DNA of 64,000 nt from Streptomyces sp. SID12501. Its GTDB lineage: Bacteria > Actinomycetota > Actinomycetes > Streptomycetales > Streptomycetaceae. The stretch covers positions 1 through 64,000 of the forward strand of contig NZ_JAAGLU010000007.1 of assembly GCF_010550245.1 (NCBI RefSeq), written 5' to 3'. The translations under genes were made by a program, and so were the position numbers. Shown in pieces: positions 25,705 to 35,096 of the stretch. The notes below the pieces were generated by a model, which saw only the letters and a list, made by a program, of their open reading frames with translations, was not told where the DNA came from and made no database searches. Each line of letters starts with the position of its first letter. Within the stretch, counting starts at the first letter, position 1.

Positions 25705-27666
25705 GTGACCAGCCAGGTCAGCAGTCCAGCGGAGAGTTCAGCGGAGAAGGCCGGCTCGGACGTCGGAGCCGTCGGAGCCGTCGTGGGAGAGCAGCGCAAT
25801 CCGGCGGGCGTGAAGGACGTACGCCGCCTCGATCGGGTGATTATTCGGTTCGCGGGGGACTCCGGGGACGGTATGCAGCTCACGGGGGATCGCTTCACCT
25901 CCGAGACGGCGTCGTTCGGGAACGATCTGTCGACTCTGCCGAACTTCCCCGCCGAGATCCGGGCACCCGCAGGCACCCTGCCGGGCGTTTCCTCGTTCCA
26001 GCTGCATTTCGCCGACCACGACATCCTCACGCCCGGGGACGCGCCCAGTGTGCTCGTCGCGATGAATCCGGCCGCGCTGAAGGCGAACATCGCCGATGTG
26101 CCGCGCGGCGCGGAGATCATCGTCGACACGGACGAGTTCACCAAGCGGGCCATGCAGAAAGTGGGGTACGCGGCCTCGCCGTTGGAGGACGGCTCGCTGG
26201 ACGGGTACAGCCTGCATCCGGTGCCGTTGACCACCCTGACGGTCGAGGCGCTGAAGGAGTTCGCGCTCTCCCGCAAGGAGGCCGAGCGCAGCAAGAACAT
26301 GTTCGCGCTGGGCCTGTTGAGCTGGATGTACCACCGGCCGACCGAGGGCACCGAGAGGTTCCTGGCCACGAAGTTCGCCAGGAAGCCCGAGATCGCCGCC
26401 GCCAACCTGGCCGCGTTCAGGGCGGGTTGGAACTTCGGGGAGACGACCGAGGACTTCGCCGTCTCGTATGAGGTCGCGCCGGCCTCCACCGCGTTCCCCA
26501 CCGGTACCTACCGGAACATCTCGGGGAACCTGGCCCTGTCGTACGGGCTCATCGCGGCCGGTCAACAGGCCGATCTGCCGCTGTACCTGGGCTCGTACCC
26601 GATCACGCCGGCCTCGGACATCCTGCACGAGCTGTCCAGGCACAAGAACTTCGGGGTGCGGACCTTCCAGGCCGAGGACGAGATCGCGGGTATCGGGGCC
26701 GCGTTGGGCGCCGCCTTCGGCGGGTCGCTGGGCGTCACCACCACCTCGGGGCCGGGTGTGGCGCTGAAGTCCGAGACGATCGGGCTGGCGGTGTCGATGG
26801 AACTGCCGTTGCTGGTCATCGACATCCAGCGCGGCGGGCCCTCCACCGGGCTGCCCACCAAGACCGAGCAGGCGGATCTGCTTCAGGCCATGTTCGGCCG
26901 CAACGGCGAGGCCCCGGTCCCGATCGTGGCCCCGTGCACACCCGCCGACTGTTTCGACGCCGCCATCGAAGCCGCCCGTATCGCCCTGACCTACCGCACC
27001 CCGGTGTTCCTGCTGTCCGACGGCTACCTCGCCAACGGCTCCGAACCGTGGCGCATCCCCGACGTCGATGAACTCCCGGATCTGCGGGTGCAGTTCGCCC
27101 AGGGACCCAACCACACCCTCGACGACGGCACCGAGGTCTTCTGGCCCTACAAGCGGGACCCGCAGACCCTGGCCCGCCCCTGGGCCATCCCCGGCACCCC
27201 CGGGCTCGAACACCGCATCGGTGGCATCGAGAAGCAGGACGGCACGGGCAACATCTCCTACGACCCCGCCAACCACGACCTGATGGTCCGTACCCGTCAG
27301 GCCAAGATCGACGGCATCGACGTACCGGATCTGATCGTCGACGAGCCGTCCGGCGAGGCCAACACCCTGGTGCTGGGCTGGGGTTCCACCTACGGGCCGA
27401 TCACCGCGGCCGTGCGCCGGCTGCGGGCGGCGGGCGAGTCCATCGCCCAGGCCCACCTGCGCCACCTCAATCCGTTCCCGAAAAATCTCGGCGAGGTGCT
27501 GCGGCGCTACGACCGTGTCGTGATCCCCGAGATGAACCTCGGCCAGCTCGCCACGCTGATCCGGGCGAAGTACCTGGTGGACGCCCACTCCTACAACCAG
27601 GTCAACGGTATGCCGTTCAAGGCCGAACAGCTCGCCACGGCTCTCAAGGAGGCCATCGATGGCTGA
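25705..27666 (+). CDS. korA: 2-oxoacid:ferredoxin oxidoreductase, alpha (fused gamma-alpha) subunit, KorA
   Basis: A 653-residue protein. The N-terminal domain (about residues 45-235) is the gamma part with IIRFAGDSGDGMQLTGDRF at the start. The alpha part (about 270-650) contains GSYPITPASDILHELSRHK and the TSGPGVALKSE loop. With KorB it oxidises 2-oxoglutarate (or another 2-oxoacid) to the CoA ester and reduces ferredoxin. The fused layout matches mycobacterial and Streptomyces KorA. The GTG start follows an ideal AAGGAGGT ribosome site at 25689-25696. It overlaps korB by eight bases. It may supply reduced ferredoxin to the second nuo complex. Confidence 0.93.
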   Translation: MTSQVSSPAESSAEKAGSDVGAVGAVVGEQRNPAGVKDVRRLDRVIIRFAGDSGDGMQLTGDRFTSETASFGNDLSTLPNFPAEIRAPAGTLPGVSSFQLHFADHDILTPGDAPSVLVAMNPAALKANIADVPRGAEIIVDTDEFTKRAMQKVGYAASPLEDGSLDGYSLHPVPLTTLTVEALKEFALSRKEAERSKNMFALGLLSWMYHRPTEGTERFLATKFARKPEIAAANLAAFRAGWNFGETTEDFAVSYEVAPASTAFPTGTYRNISGNLALSYGLIAAGQQADLPLYLGSYPITPASDILHELSRHKNFGVRTFQAEDEIAGIGAALGAAFGGSLGVTTTSGPGVALKSETIGLAVSMELPLLVIDIQRGGPSTGLPTKTEQADLLQAMFGRNGEAPVPIVAPCTPADCFDAAIEAARIALTYRTPVFLLSDGYLANGSEPWRIPDVDELPDLRVQFAQGPNHTLDDGTEVFWPYKRDPQTLARPWAIPGTPGLEHRIGGIEKQDGTGNISYDPANHDLMVRTRQAKIDGIDVPDLIVDEPSGEANTLVLGWGSTYGPITAAVRRLRAAGESIAQAHLRHLNPFPKNLGEVLRRYDRVVIPEMNLGQLATLIRAKYLVDAHSYNQVNGMPFKAEQLATALKEAIDG

Positions 27667-28744
27667 GACGTCCACGGAAGGCGCCCCTGCCGGCTCGATC
27701 GAGGCACTGACTCTGGTGCCCAAGGCCGAGGCCAGGCAGTCCATGAAGGACTTCAAGTCCGACCAGGAAGTGCGCTGGTGCCCCGGCTGCGGGGACTACG
27801 CCGTCCTCGCCGCCGTACAGAGCTTCATGCCCGAACTCGGGCTGGCGAAGGAGAACATCGTCTTCGTGTCCGGGATCGGGTGCTCCTCCCGCTTCCCCTA
27901 CTACATGAACACCTACGGGATGCACTCCATCCACGGCCGCGCCCCCGCCATCGCCACCGGGCTCGCCTCCAGCCGCCGCGACCTGTCCGTCTGGGTGGTC
28001 ACCGGCGACGGCGACGCGCTCTCCATCGGCGGCAACCATCTGATCCACGCCCTGCGCCGCAACGTCAACCTCAAGATCCTGCTCTTCAACAACCGGATCT
28101 ACGGGCTGACCAAGGGCCAGTACTCGCCGACGAGCGAGGTCGGCAAGATCACCAAGTCGACGCCGATGGGGTCGCTGGACGCGCCCTTCAACCCGGTGTC
28201 GCTGGCGATCGGCGCGGAGGCCTCCTTCGTCGCCCGGACCGTCGACTCCGACCGCAAGCACCTCACCGGCGTGCTGCGCGAGGCCGCCGCCCACCCCGGT
28301 ACGGCGCTCGTCGAGATCTACCAGAACTGCAACATCTTCAACGACGGCGCCTTCGAGGTCCTCAAGGACAGGCAGCAGGCCGAGGAGGCGGTGATCCGGC
28401 TGGAGCACGGGCAGCCGATCCGGTTCGGAGCCGACGGCGCCAAGGGTGTCGTGCGGGACCGGGCGACCGGCGACCTGAAGGTGGTCGCCGTCACCGCCGA
28501 CAACGAGGGCGAGGTGCTCGTGCACGACGCGCACTCCACGTCCCCGACCACCGCGTTCGCACTCTCCCGGCTCGCCGACCCCGACACCCTGCACCACACA
28601 CCCATCGGCGTCTTCCGCTCCGTCGACCGGCCCGTCTACGACACGCAGATGGCCGACCAACTCGACACCGCGATCGTCCAGAACGGCAAGGGCGACCTCG
28701 GCGCGCTGCTCGCCGGCGGCGACACCTGGACCGTCGTCGGATAA
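27659..28744 (+). CDS. korB: 2-oxoacid:ferredoxin oxidoreductase, beta subunit, KorB
   Basis: A 361-residue thiamine-diphosphate subunit. The 4Fe-4S ligands Cys41 and Cys44 (WCPGCGDY), Cys75 (SGIGCSSRF) and Cys224 (QNCNIFND) are present, as is the thiamine motif GDGDALSIGGNH with NNRIYGLTKGQ. There is no separate ferredoxin domain, so an external ferredoxin must take the electrons. The specificity for 2-oxoglutarate rather than pyruvate follows the actinobacterial Kor family, not a single residue seen here. It ends just before a shared hairpin. Confidence 0.94.
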   Translation: MAETSTEGAPAGSIEALTLVPKAEARQSMKDFKSDQEVRWCPGCGDYAVLAAVQSFMPELGLAKENIVFVSGIGCSSRFPYYMNTYGMHSIHGRAPAIATGLASSRRDLSVWVVTGDGDALSIGGNHLIHALRRNVNLKILLFNNRIYGLTKGQYSPTSEVGKITKSTPMGSLDAPFNPVSLAIGAEASFVARTVDSDRKHLTGVLREAAAHPGTALVEIYQNCNIFNDGAFEVLKDRQQAEEAVIRLEHGQPIRFGADGAKGVVRDRATGDLKVVAVTADNEGEVLVHDAHSTSPTTAFALSRLADPDTLHHTPIGVFRSVDRPVYDTQMADQLDTAIVQNGKGDLGALLAGGDTWTVVG

Positions 28745-28770
28745 ACGGACCGGACAAACGGTACGAGTGG

Positions 28771-29238
28771 CTACTGGGCCCGGGTCGTTCTTTCGGCCCG
28801 GGCCTCGTCGTAGGTCCGGCGGGCCTGCTCCACGTCCGGCATGCGCTCCGCCGTCCAGACGGCCAGGGCCTTGACCTGGGCGGCGGCCTCACGACCGAGG
28901 TCGGTGAGCGAGTAGTCGACGCGGGGCGGGATGACCGGCTTCGCGTCCCGGTGGACCAGGCCGTCGCGCTCCAGCGTCTGGAGGGTCTGTGTCAGCATCT
29001 TCTCGCTGACCCTGCCGATGGCCCGGCGCAGCTCGCTGAAGCGGTACGGGCGCTCCAGCAGCTCCATGAGGACGAGCACACCCCAGCGACTGGTGACGTG
29101 CTCCAGCACCAGGCGGTACGGACACATGCCCTCGGCGTCGGCCTTCTCGTACTTGCCCGCACCCTGCTTGCCCATGGCTTCGGCCTCGCCGCCTGCTGCC
29201 GTACTCACTGCTCCACTCGCTTCCACGCTTACTTCCAT
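28771..29238 (-). CDS. HxlR-family transcription regulator, probable QorR-type redox sensor
   Basis: A 155-residue regulator. The winged-helix HxlR domain covers about residues 40-130 (RWGVLVLMELLERPYRFSEL, then RVSEKMLTQTLQTLERDGLV). The only cysteine lies just before it, in GMCPYRLVLEHV (Cys39), matching the redox-active Cys of quinone- and diamide-sensing QorR/YodB proteins. It is transcribed away from a quinone reductase gene, and palindromes lie between the two. The likely role is a repressor of that gene released by oxidation of Cys39; family knowledge and position support this. Confidence 0.88.
   Translation of the reverse strand: MEVSVEASGAVSTAAGGEAEAMGKQGAGKYEKADAEGMCPYRLVLEHVTSRWGVLVLMELLERPYRFSELRRAIGRVSEKMLTQTLQTLERDGLVHRDAKPVIPPRVDYSLTDLGREAAAQVKALAVWTAERMPDVEQARRTYDEARAERTTRAQ
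28777..28804. terminator. Bidirectional hairpin between korB and the HxlR gene
   Basis: Arms GGCCCGGG (28777-28784) and CCCGGGCC (28797-28804) enclose a 12-base T-rich loop. The hairpin overlaps the last codons of the convergent HxlR gene and can end both transcripts. Confidence 0.6.
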
Positions 29239-29267
29239 GTAAGTACCTTACTTGAAAGTGGGTACTT
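29239..29267. promoter_or_regulatory. Operator palindromes between the HxlR and quinone reductase genes
   Basis: GTAAG-TAC-CTTAC (29239-29251) is a 13-base palindrome. It overlaps a wider inverted repeat with arms AAGTACC (29241-29247) and GGTACTT (29261-29267). The position at the start of the HxlR gene and 62-90 bases before the reductase ATG fits joint repression of both genes. Confidence 0.7.
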
Positions 29268-29328
29268 TCCTGAAGTTAGCGCTTCTCCTAGGGTTAGTGC
29301 CAGCCCGCACCCCACAAGGAGATACACC

Positions 29329-30180
29329 ATGAGCATCGTCGTCACCGGAGCCACCGGCCACCTCGGTCGTCACGTAGTCGAGCAGCTGCTGGAGAAGGTT
29401 CCGGCCGACCAGATCACCGCCGTCGTGCGCGACGCGGGCAAGGCCTCCGGCTTCGCGGCTCGCGGCGTGAAGATCGCGGTCGCCAACTACAACGAGCCGG
29501 AGACCTTCGACGGTGTCATAGCCGCCGGTGACAAGGTGCTGCTCATCTCCGGCAACGAGTTCGACAAGGGCCGCGTCGGCCAGCACAAGATCGTCCTCGA
29601 CGCCGCCAAGGCCGCAGGCGCCGCACTGCTCGCGTACACCAGCGCCCCGGGCACCCTGACGGCCGCGCTCGCCGACGACCACAAGGGCACCGAGGCGGCG
29701 ATCCTCGAGTCCGGCGTCCCGTACTCGCTGCTGCGCAACGGCTGGTACAACGAGAACTACACCGAGCAGCTCGCCGTCGCCCTCGAGCACGGCGTCACCC
29801 AGGCCGCCGGCGAGGGCCGGGTCGCCTCCGCCGCGCGCGCCGACTACGCCGCCGCCGCTGTCGCGGTGCTGACCGGCGAGGGCCACGAGAACTCGACGTA
29901 CGAGCTGAGCGGCGACACCAACTGGAGCTTCGCCGAGTACGCCGCCGAGGTGTCCGAGCAGTCCGGCAAGGACGTCGCCTACAACGCCGTCTCCGCCGAG
30001 GTCCTGACCGGCATTCTGGTCGGCGTCGGCCTGCCCGAGGCCTTCGCCGCGATCCTCGCGGGCGTGGACGTGTCCATCGAGCAGGGCCAGCTGGCCGGCA
30101 CCCCGGGCGACCTGTCCCGCCTGACCGGCCGCCCGACCACGCCGATCGCCGAGTCGATCGCCGCCGCGCTCAAGGCCTGA
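29329..30180 (+). CDS. NAD(P)H:quinone oxidoreductase of the QOR2/NmrA-like SDR family
   Basis: A 283-residue atypical short-chain dehydrogenase. The Rossmann motif VTGATGHLGRHV lies at residues 5-16. The NmrA-like part includes YTSAPGTL, SGVPYSLLRNGWYNENY and a C-terminal segment near GQLAGTPGDLSRLTGRPTTP. The architecture matches E. coli QorB, which reduces quinones with NADPH. The ATG follows AAGGAGA closely. With the divergent HxlR gene it forms a typical quinone-stress pair. Confidence 0.88.
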   Translation: MSIVVTGATGHLGRHVVEQLLEKVPADQITAVVRDAGKASGFAARGVKIAVANYNEPETFDGVIAAGDKVLLISGNEFDKGRVGQHKIVLDAAKAAGAALLAYTSAPGTLTAALADDHKGTEAAILESGVPYSLLRNGWYNENYTEQLAVALEHGVTQAAGEGRVASAARADYAAAAVAVLTGEGHENSTYELSGDTNWSFAEYAAEVSEQSGKDVAYNAVSAEVLTGILVGVGLPEAFAAILAGVDVSIEQGQLAGTPGDLSRLTGRPTTPIAESIAAALKA

Positions 30181-30243
30181 CCCCTCACACACCCATACCC
30201 CTCAGGGGCGCGTACTCCCCCGTGGCGCCCCTGAGGATGCCCG

Positions 30244-30291
30244 CCCCCGACTGTCATGACCGTATGCCGATACGAACATGACAGCCGGGGG
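30244..30291. repeat. 15-bp inverted repeat containing CTGTCATG between reductase and permease genes
   Basis: Arms at 30244-30258 and 30277-30291 pair with one mismatch (CCCCCGACTGTCATG against CATGACAGCCGGGGG) around an 18-base spacer. It could be the terminator of the quinone reductase gene or an operator for the next gene. Confidence 0.5.
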
Positions 30292-30356
30292 CGCTCGGCG
30301 TTACCGTCGTGGACGCACGTCCATATGGTCATGTGCTGGTACGAGGGGAGACGCCG

Positions 30357-31343
30357 GTGGCCGGCAAGCCGACGAGCGAGCAGCGCACAGGTCTGCTGAA
30401 CGGCTTCGCGGCATACGGGATGTGGGGCATCGTCCCGCTCTTCTGGCCGCTGCTGAAGCCCTCCGGGGCCGTGGAGATCCTGGCCCACCGGATGGTGTGG
30501 TCCCTCGCCGTCGTCGGCGTCGCCCTGCTGGTGCTGCGCCGTTGGGCCTGGGCGGGTGAGCTGCTGCGGCAACCGCGCCGGCTGGCACTGATCACGGTCG
30601 CCGCGGCGTTCATCACCGTCAACTGGGGCGTCTACATCTGGGCCGTGAACACCGGGCACGTGGTCGAGGCCTCGCTCGGCTACTTCATCAACCCGCTCGT
30701 CACCATCGCCATGGGCGTGCTCCTACTGAAGGAACGGCTGCGGCCGGTGCAGTGGACGGCGGTCGGCGTCTGCCTGGCCGCCGTACTCGTCCTGACGATC
30801 GGATACGGCCGGCCGCCCTGGATCTCCCTCTGTCTGGCCTTCTCCTTCGCCACGTACGGCCTGGTGAAGAAGAAGGTCAACATGGGCGGGGTGGAGTCGC
30901 TGGCCGCCGAGACCGCGGTCCTGTTCCTGCCCGCGCTGGCGTATCTGCTGTGGCTGGGCGGCCGGGGCGAGGCGACCTTCGGCGCGCACGGCGCCGGGCA
31001 CGCGGCCCTGCTCGCGGCGACCGGCGTCGTGACCGCGCTCCCGCTGGTCTGCTTCGGTGCGGCGGCGATACGGGTGCCGCTGTCGACGCTGGGCCTGCTC
31101 CAGTACCTGGCCCCCGTCTTCCAGTTCCTCCTGGGCATCTTCTACTTCCACGAGGCCATGCCTCCGGAGCGCTGGGCCGGGTTCGCGCTGGTGTGGCTGG
31201 CCCTGGTCCTGCTGACGTGGGACGCCCTGCGGGCGGCCCGGCGGGGAGCGCGGGCGCTCAGGACGACGGCCGACCCCGGACCCGTCCCCGACCCCGTCCT
31301 CGTTCCGCCGGTGGTGGAGGCCACGCAGGACGTACGCCACTGA
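30357..31343 (+). CDS. rarD: EamA/RarD family transporter
   Basis: A 328-residue membrane protein with ten hydrophobic segments arranged as two EamA repeats. The RarD subgroup is indicated by GLLNGFAAYGMWGIVPLFWPLL, by VNWGVYIWAVNTGHVVEASLGYF (split over the first repeat) and by STLGLLQYLAPVFQFLLG. It probably exports a small metabolite; RarD is named from chloramphenicol resistance but its natural substrate is unknown. The GTG at 30357 with GAGGGGAG upstream is preferred; an in-frame ATG at 30309 would add 16 residues. Confidence 0.85.
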   Translation: MAGKPTSEQRTGLLNGFAAYGMWGIVPLFWPLLKPSGAVEILAHRMVWSLAVVGVALLVLRRWAWAGELLRQPRRLALITVAAAFITVNWGVYIWAVNTGHVVEASLGYFINPLVTIAMGVLLLKERLRPVQWTAVGVCLAAVLVLTIGYGRPPWISLCLAFSFATYGLVKKKVNMGGVESLAAETAVLFLPALAYLLWLGGRGEATFGAHGAGHAALLAATGVVTALPLVCFGAAAIRVPLSTLGLLQYLAPVFQFLLGIFYFHEAMPPERWAGFALVWLALVLLTWDALRAARRGARALRTTADPGPVPDPVLVPPVVEATQDVRH

Positions 31344-31408
31344 CAGCGGTGTCGGCGAGCCGTCGATGCTCCTGTTGCTGTCAGTGCCGCACGCTATAAG
31401 TGGTCCCC

Positions 31409-31909
31409 ATGACACAGACACCACCCGCACACGACTCCTCCAACCCCGCCCCCGGCCCCACCCCCGTGCACTGGAAGCTGGTCATCGACTGCGCGGATCC
31501 GCACGCGCAGGCCGACTTCTGGGCCGCCGCGCTCGCGTACACGGTCGAGGACCACAGCACGCTGGTCGAACGCCTGCTGGGCCTCGGCGCCGTACCGGCC
31601 GAGCTGACCGTCGAGTCGCACGGGCGCCGCGCCTGGCGGGACCTGGCCGCCGTACGGCATCCCGGTGACCCGTACCAGGAGGAGAGCGGGACCGGGCTCG
31701 GGCGGCGGCTGCTCTTCCAGCGCGTGGCGGAACCGAAGACGGGCAAGAACCGGCTCCACCTCGATCTGCACCCGGGGCCGGACCGGCGCGCGGCCGAGGT
31801 CGAGCGGCTGACGGGGCTGGGGGCGAGTGTGCTGCGGGAAGTACGGGAGGCGGGCGGGGAGTGGGTGGTGATGACCGACCCCGAGGGGAACGAATACTGC
31901 GTGCACTAG
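31409..31909 (+). CDS. VOC/glyoxalase-like domain protein
   Basis: A 166-residue protein with the glyoxalase-like fold of the actinobacterial 'Glyoxalase_6' type: WKLVIDCADPHAQADFWAAAL at the start, KNRLHLDLHPGPDRRAAEVERL in the middle and VVMTDPEGNEYCV at the end. A possible metal set is His/Asp in LHLDLH and Glu in PEGNEYC. Substrate and reaction are unknown; members range from lyases to antibiotic-binding proteins. It is flanked by unrelated genes, so context does not help. Confidence 0.85.
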   Translation: MTQTPPAHDSSNPAPGPTPVHWKLVIDCADPHAQADFWAAALAYTVEDHSTLVERLLGLGAVPAELTVESHGRRAWRDLAAVRHPGDPYQEESGTGLGRRLLFQRVAEPKTGKNRLHLDLHPGPDRRAAEVERLTGLGASVLREVREAGGEWVVMTDPEGNEYCVH

Positions 31910-32046
31910 CCACTTGTCGCACACACAAACATTAGTCATGTCCATGTTCATCCGGTATGCGAACTCCCTGTCCAGATAGCGCTCTTGACGAACCGTTAGC
32001 CAGAGCTTCACCATCCAGGCACCTATCCACTGTGGAATCCCTGTGA

Positions 32047-33048
<1,002 letters not shown>

Positions 33049-33148
33049 CCGCGCGCGCACCTGATATTGGGGGCGGTCAACCGGTCTACATGCGGGCCGA
33101 GTTGGCCGTCCCCGCCGTCTGCCGCGATGGGACACAGGAGAATGCGGC

Positions 33149-34381
33149 ATGACGGATCCCCTGATTTCGGAAATCGCCGCCGCCGTCCGGGCGCGGGAGG
33201 TGACGGCCGTCGACGTCGTCACGGCCGCGCTCGCGCGGATCGCCGTCGTGGAGCCGGAGTTGTGCGCGTTCGCGGAGGTGTGGGGTGAGGCGGCGGTACG
33301 GCGGGCGCGCGAGGTCGACGTACGGGTCGCCGCGGGTGAGCGGTTGCCGCTCGCGGGCGTTCCGTTCGCGGTGAAGGGGCGGTACGGGGAGCGGGCGGCG
33401 GACGCGGTACGGCTGACCGCCGCCGGGTGTGTGCCGCTGGGCGCCACGTCCGTACCCGCGCCCGGGGCTGGAACTCCCTGGCAGACATGGGGACTTGGCG
33501 CCGGTGGACGAACGGTCAACCCGTGGCGGGCGGACCGGGTGCCGGGCGGTTCGTCGGCCGGGGCCGCGGCGGCGGTGGCGGCAGGCCTGGTGCCGCTGGC
33601 GACCGGCGCCGACGGGGCCGGGTCCGTCCGTGTCCCGGCCGCCTGGTGCGGGGTGTTCGGCCTCAAGTCGACGAACGGGCGCCTGCCGCATCCCGACCGG
33701 ACGCGACTGAGCGCGGCCGGTGCGGTCGCCCGGCGGGCTGCGGACCTGCGCGCGTACTGGCGGTGCGTGGCCGGAGTCGACCGGCGGGCGGTGGATGCGG
33801 CGGGCGACATGACCGACGTCGGCGACCAGGAGTACTCGCGGCGCCCCCTCACTGCCGTCTGGTCCGACTCCCTCGGTTTCGCCCGCACCGATCCCGGGCC
33901 CGCGCTCGTCGCGCACGGCGCCGCGCTGCGGCTCGACGGTGCCGGGGTCGTACGGCTGCTACCGCCGGGCGATACTCCCGTGCGCCTCGACGACCCGGGG
34001 CCGGCCTGGCTGGCGCTGCGGGCGCCGGGCGCTGATACGGGTGGCCGCGCAGTCGGCGACACCGCGGCGGCGTACCGGCTGCGCGCGGTCAACGACCGGC
34101 GGCTGGCGGAGCTGTTCAGCCGGGCCGACCTGCTCCTGACCCCCACCACCCCGAATCCGCCGCACGGGCACGAGGGCCCTGGCGACCGGTACTCGACCGC
34201 ACTCACCTGGGCGTTCAACCTCAGCGGGCACCCGGCGGCGAGCATCCCCGCAGGCTTCGGCCCGGACGGCTGCCCGGTCGGGCTCCAGGTGGTGGCCCGG
34301 CACGGCGAGGAGGAGGTGCTGCTCCGGGTCATGGCGGAGGCGGAGGAACGGGCAGGGCTGCGGGCACCCCGGGCCCGGTAG
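33149..34381 (+). CDS. Amidase-signature family hydrolase
   Basis: A 410-residue enzyme of the amidase-signature family. The Ser-Ser-Lys catalytic set is Lys76 (FAVKGRYG), Ser135 (PGGSSAGA) and Ser159 ([12 protein letters not shown]). The usual family length is about 450-500, so this is a compact member. The C-terminal part keeps the [14 protein letters not shown] segment. It could hydrolyse amides or ester-like substrates; there is no AtzF- or GatA-specific partner nearby. The ATG follows GGAGAA closely. Confidence 0.88.
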   Translation: MTDPLISEIAAAVRAREVTAVDVVTAALARIAVVEPELCAFAEVWGEAAVRRAREVDVRVAAGERLPLAGVPFAVKGRYGERAADAVRLTAAGCVPLGATSVPAPGAGTPWQTWGLGAGGRTVNPWRADRVPGGSSAGAAAAVAAGLVPLATGADGAGSVRVPAAWCGVFGLKSTNGRLPHPDRTRLSAAGAVARRAADLRAYWRCVAGVDRRAVDAAGDMTDVGDQEYSRRPLTAVWSDSLGFARTDPGPALVAHGAALRLDGAGVVRLLPPGDTPVRLDDPGPAWLALRAPGADTGGRAVGDTAAAYRLRAVNDRRLAELFSRADLLLTPTTPNPPHGHEGPGDRYSTALTWAFNLSGHPAASIPAGFGPDGCPVGLQVVARHGEEEVLLRVMAEAEERAGLRAPRAR

Positions 34382-34435
34382 CGGGGCGGTCAGGGTGAGG
34401 GTGGCCAGGGGTGGACAGAGGTGGCCAGACATCAA

Positions 34436-34496
34436 TGCGCGCGCATATACTGCGCGCGCATACAATAGCCGTGCGCGCGCACTCCCTGTGCGCGCA
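34436..34496. repeat. Four TGCGCGCGCA palindromes forming a putative operator/promoter region
   Basis: The self-complementary 10-mer TGCGCGCGCA occurs at 34436, 34451 and 34472, and a one-mismatch copy (TGTGCGCGCA) at 34487. Spacings are 15, 21 and 15 bases. AT-rich hexamers TATACT (34446-34451) and TACAAT (34461-34466) lie between copies and could be -10 boxes. The block ends 33 bases before the next start codon. Confidence 0.7.
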
Positions 34497-34529
34497 CCCA
34501 CCGTACGCCGACCACACCGGGGGCCGATC

Positions 34530-35096
34530 ATGAGCCGAAGCTTTCTCTTCCTGCTGGGCAGCAGCCGCAGCGACGGCAACACCGAGGCGCTCGCCCGCAG
34601 GGCCGCCGAACAACTGCCCGCCGATGTCGAGCAGCGCTGGCTGAGTCTCACCGAGCACCCGCTGCCCGACTTCGAGGACCTGCGCCACGACGCGGACCAC
34701 GTCCGTCCCACCGGGGACAACGCGGCTCTCCTGCTCGACGCCACGCTCGCGGCCACGGACATCGTGATCGCCTCGCCGCTGTACTGGTACTCGGTGTCCG
34801 CCTCCGTGAAGCGCTACCTCGACCACTGGTCGGGCTGGCTGCGCACGCCCGGCCTGGACTTCAAGGACACCCTCGCCGGGCGCACCCTGTGGGGCGTCAC
34901 CGTCCTCGCGGCCCCGGAGCAGACGTTCGCCGACCCGCTGGTCGGTACGCTCAGCAACTCGGCCGCCTACATGGAGATGCGGTTCGGCGGGGTACTGCTC
35001 GGCAACGGGAGCAAGCCCGGTGACGTACTGAACGACACCGACGCGCTCACCCGCGCGAAGACGTTCTTCGGCGCGGACCCGGGGTTCAGGCCGTGA
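34530..35096 (+). CDS. NAD(P)H-dependent FMN oxidoreductase, flavodoxin-like fold
   Basis: A 188-residue protein with the FMN-phosphate loop GSSRSDGNTEALAR (residues about 10-23) and the flavin-contact segment ASPLYWYSVSASVKRYLDHW, typical of NADPH-dependent FMN reductases and WrbA-like enzymes. It may reduce quinones, azo compounds or flavin. Its start lies behind the four palindromes, so it is likely strongly regulated. Its last 11 bases overlap the end of the convergent ABC permease gene. Confidence 0.85.
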   Translation: MSRSFLFLLGSSRSDGNTEALARRAAEQLPADVEQRWLSLTEHPLPDFEDLRHDADHVRPTGDNAALLLDATLAATDIVIASPLYWYSVSASVKRYLDHWSGWLRTPGLDFKDTLAGRTLWGVTVLAAPEQTFADPLVGTLSNSAAYMEMRFGGVLLGNGSKPGDVLNDTDALTRAKTFFGADPGFRP

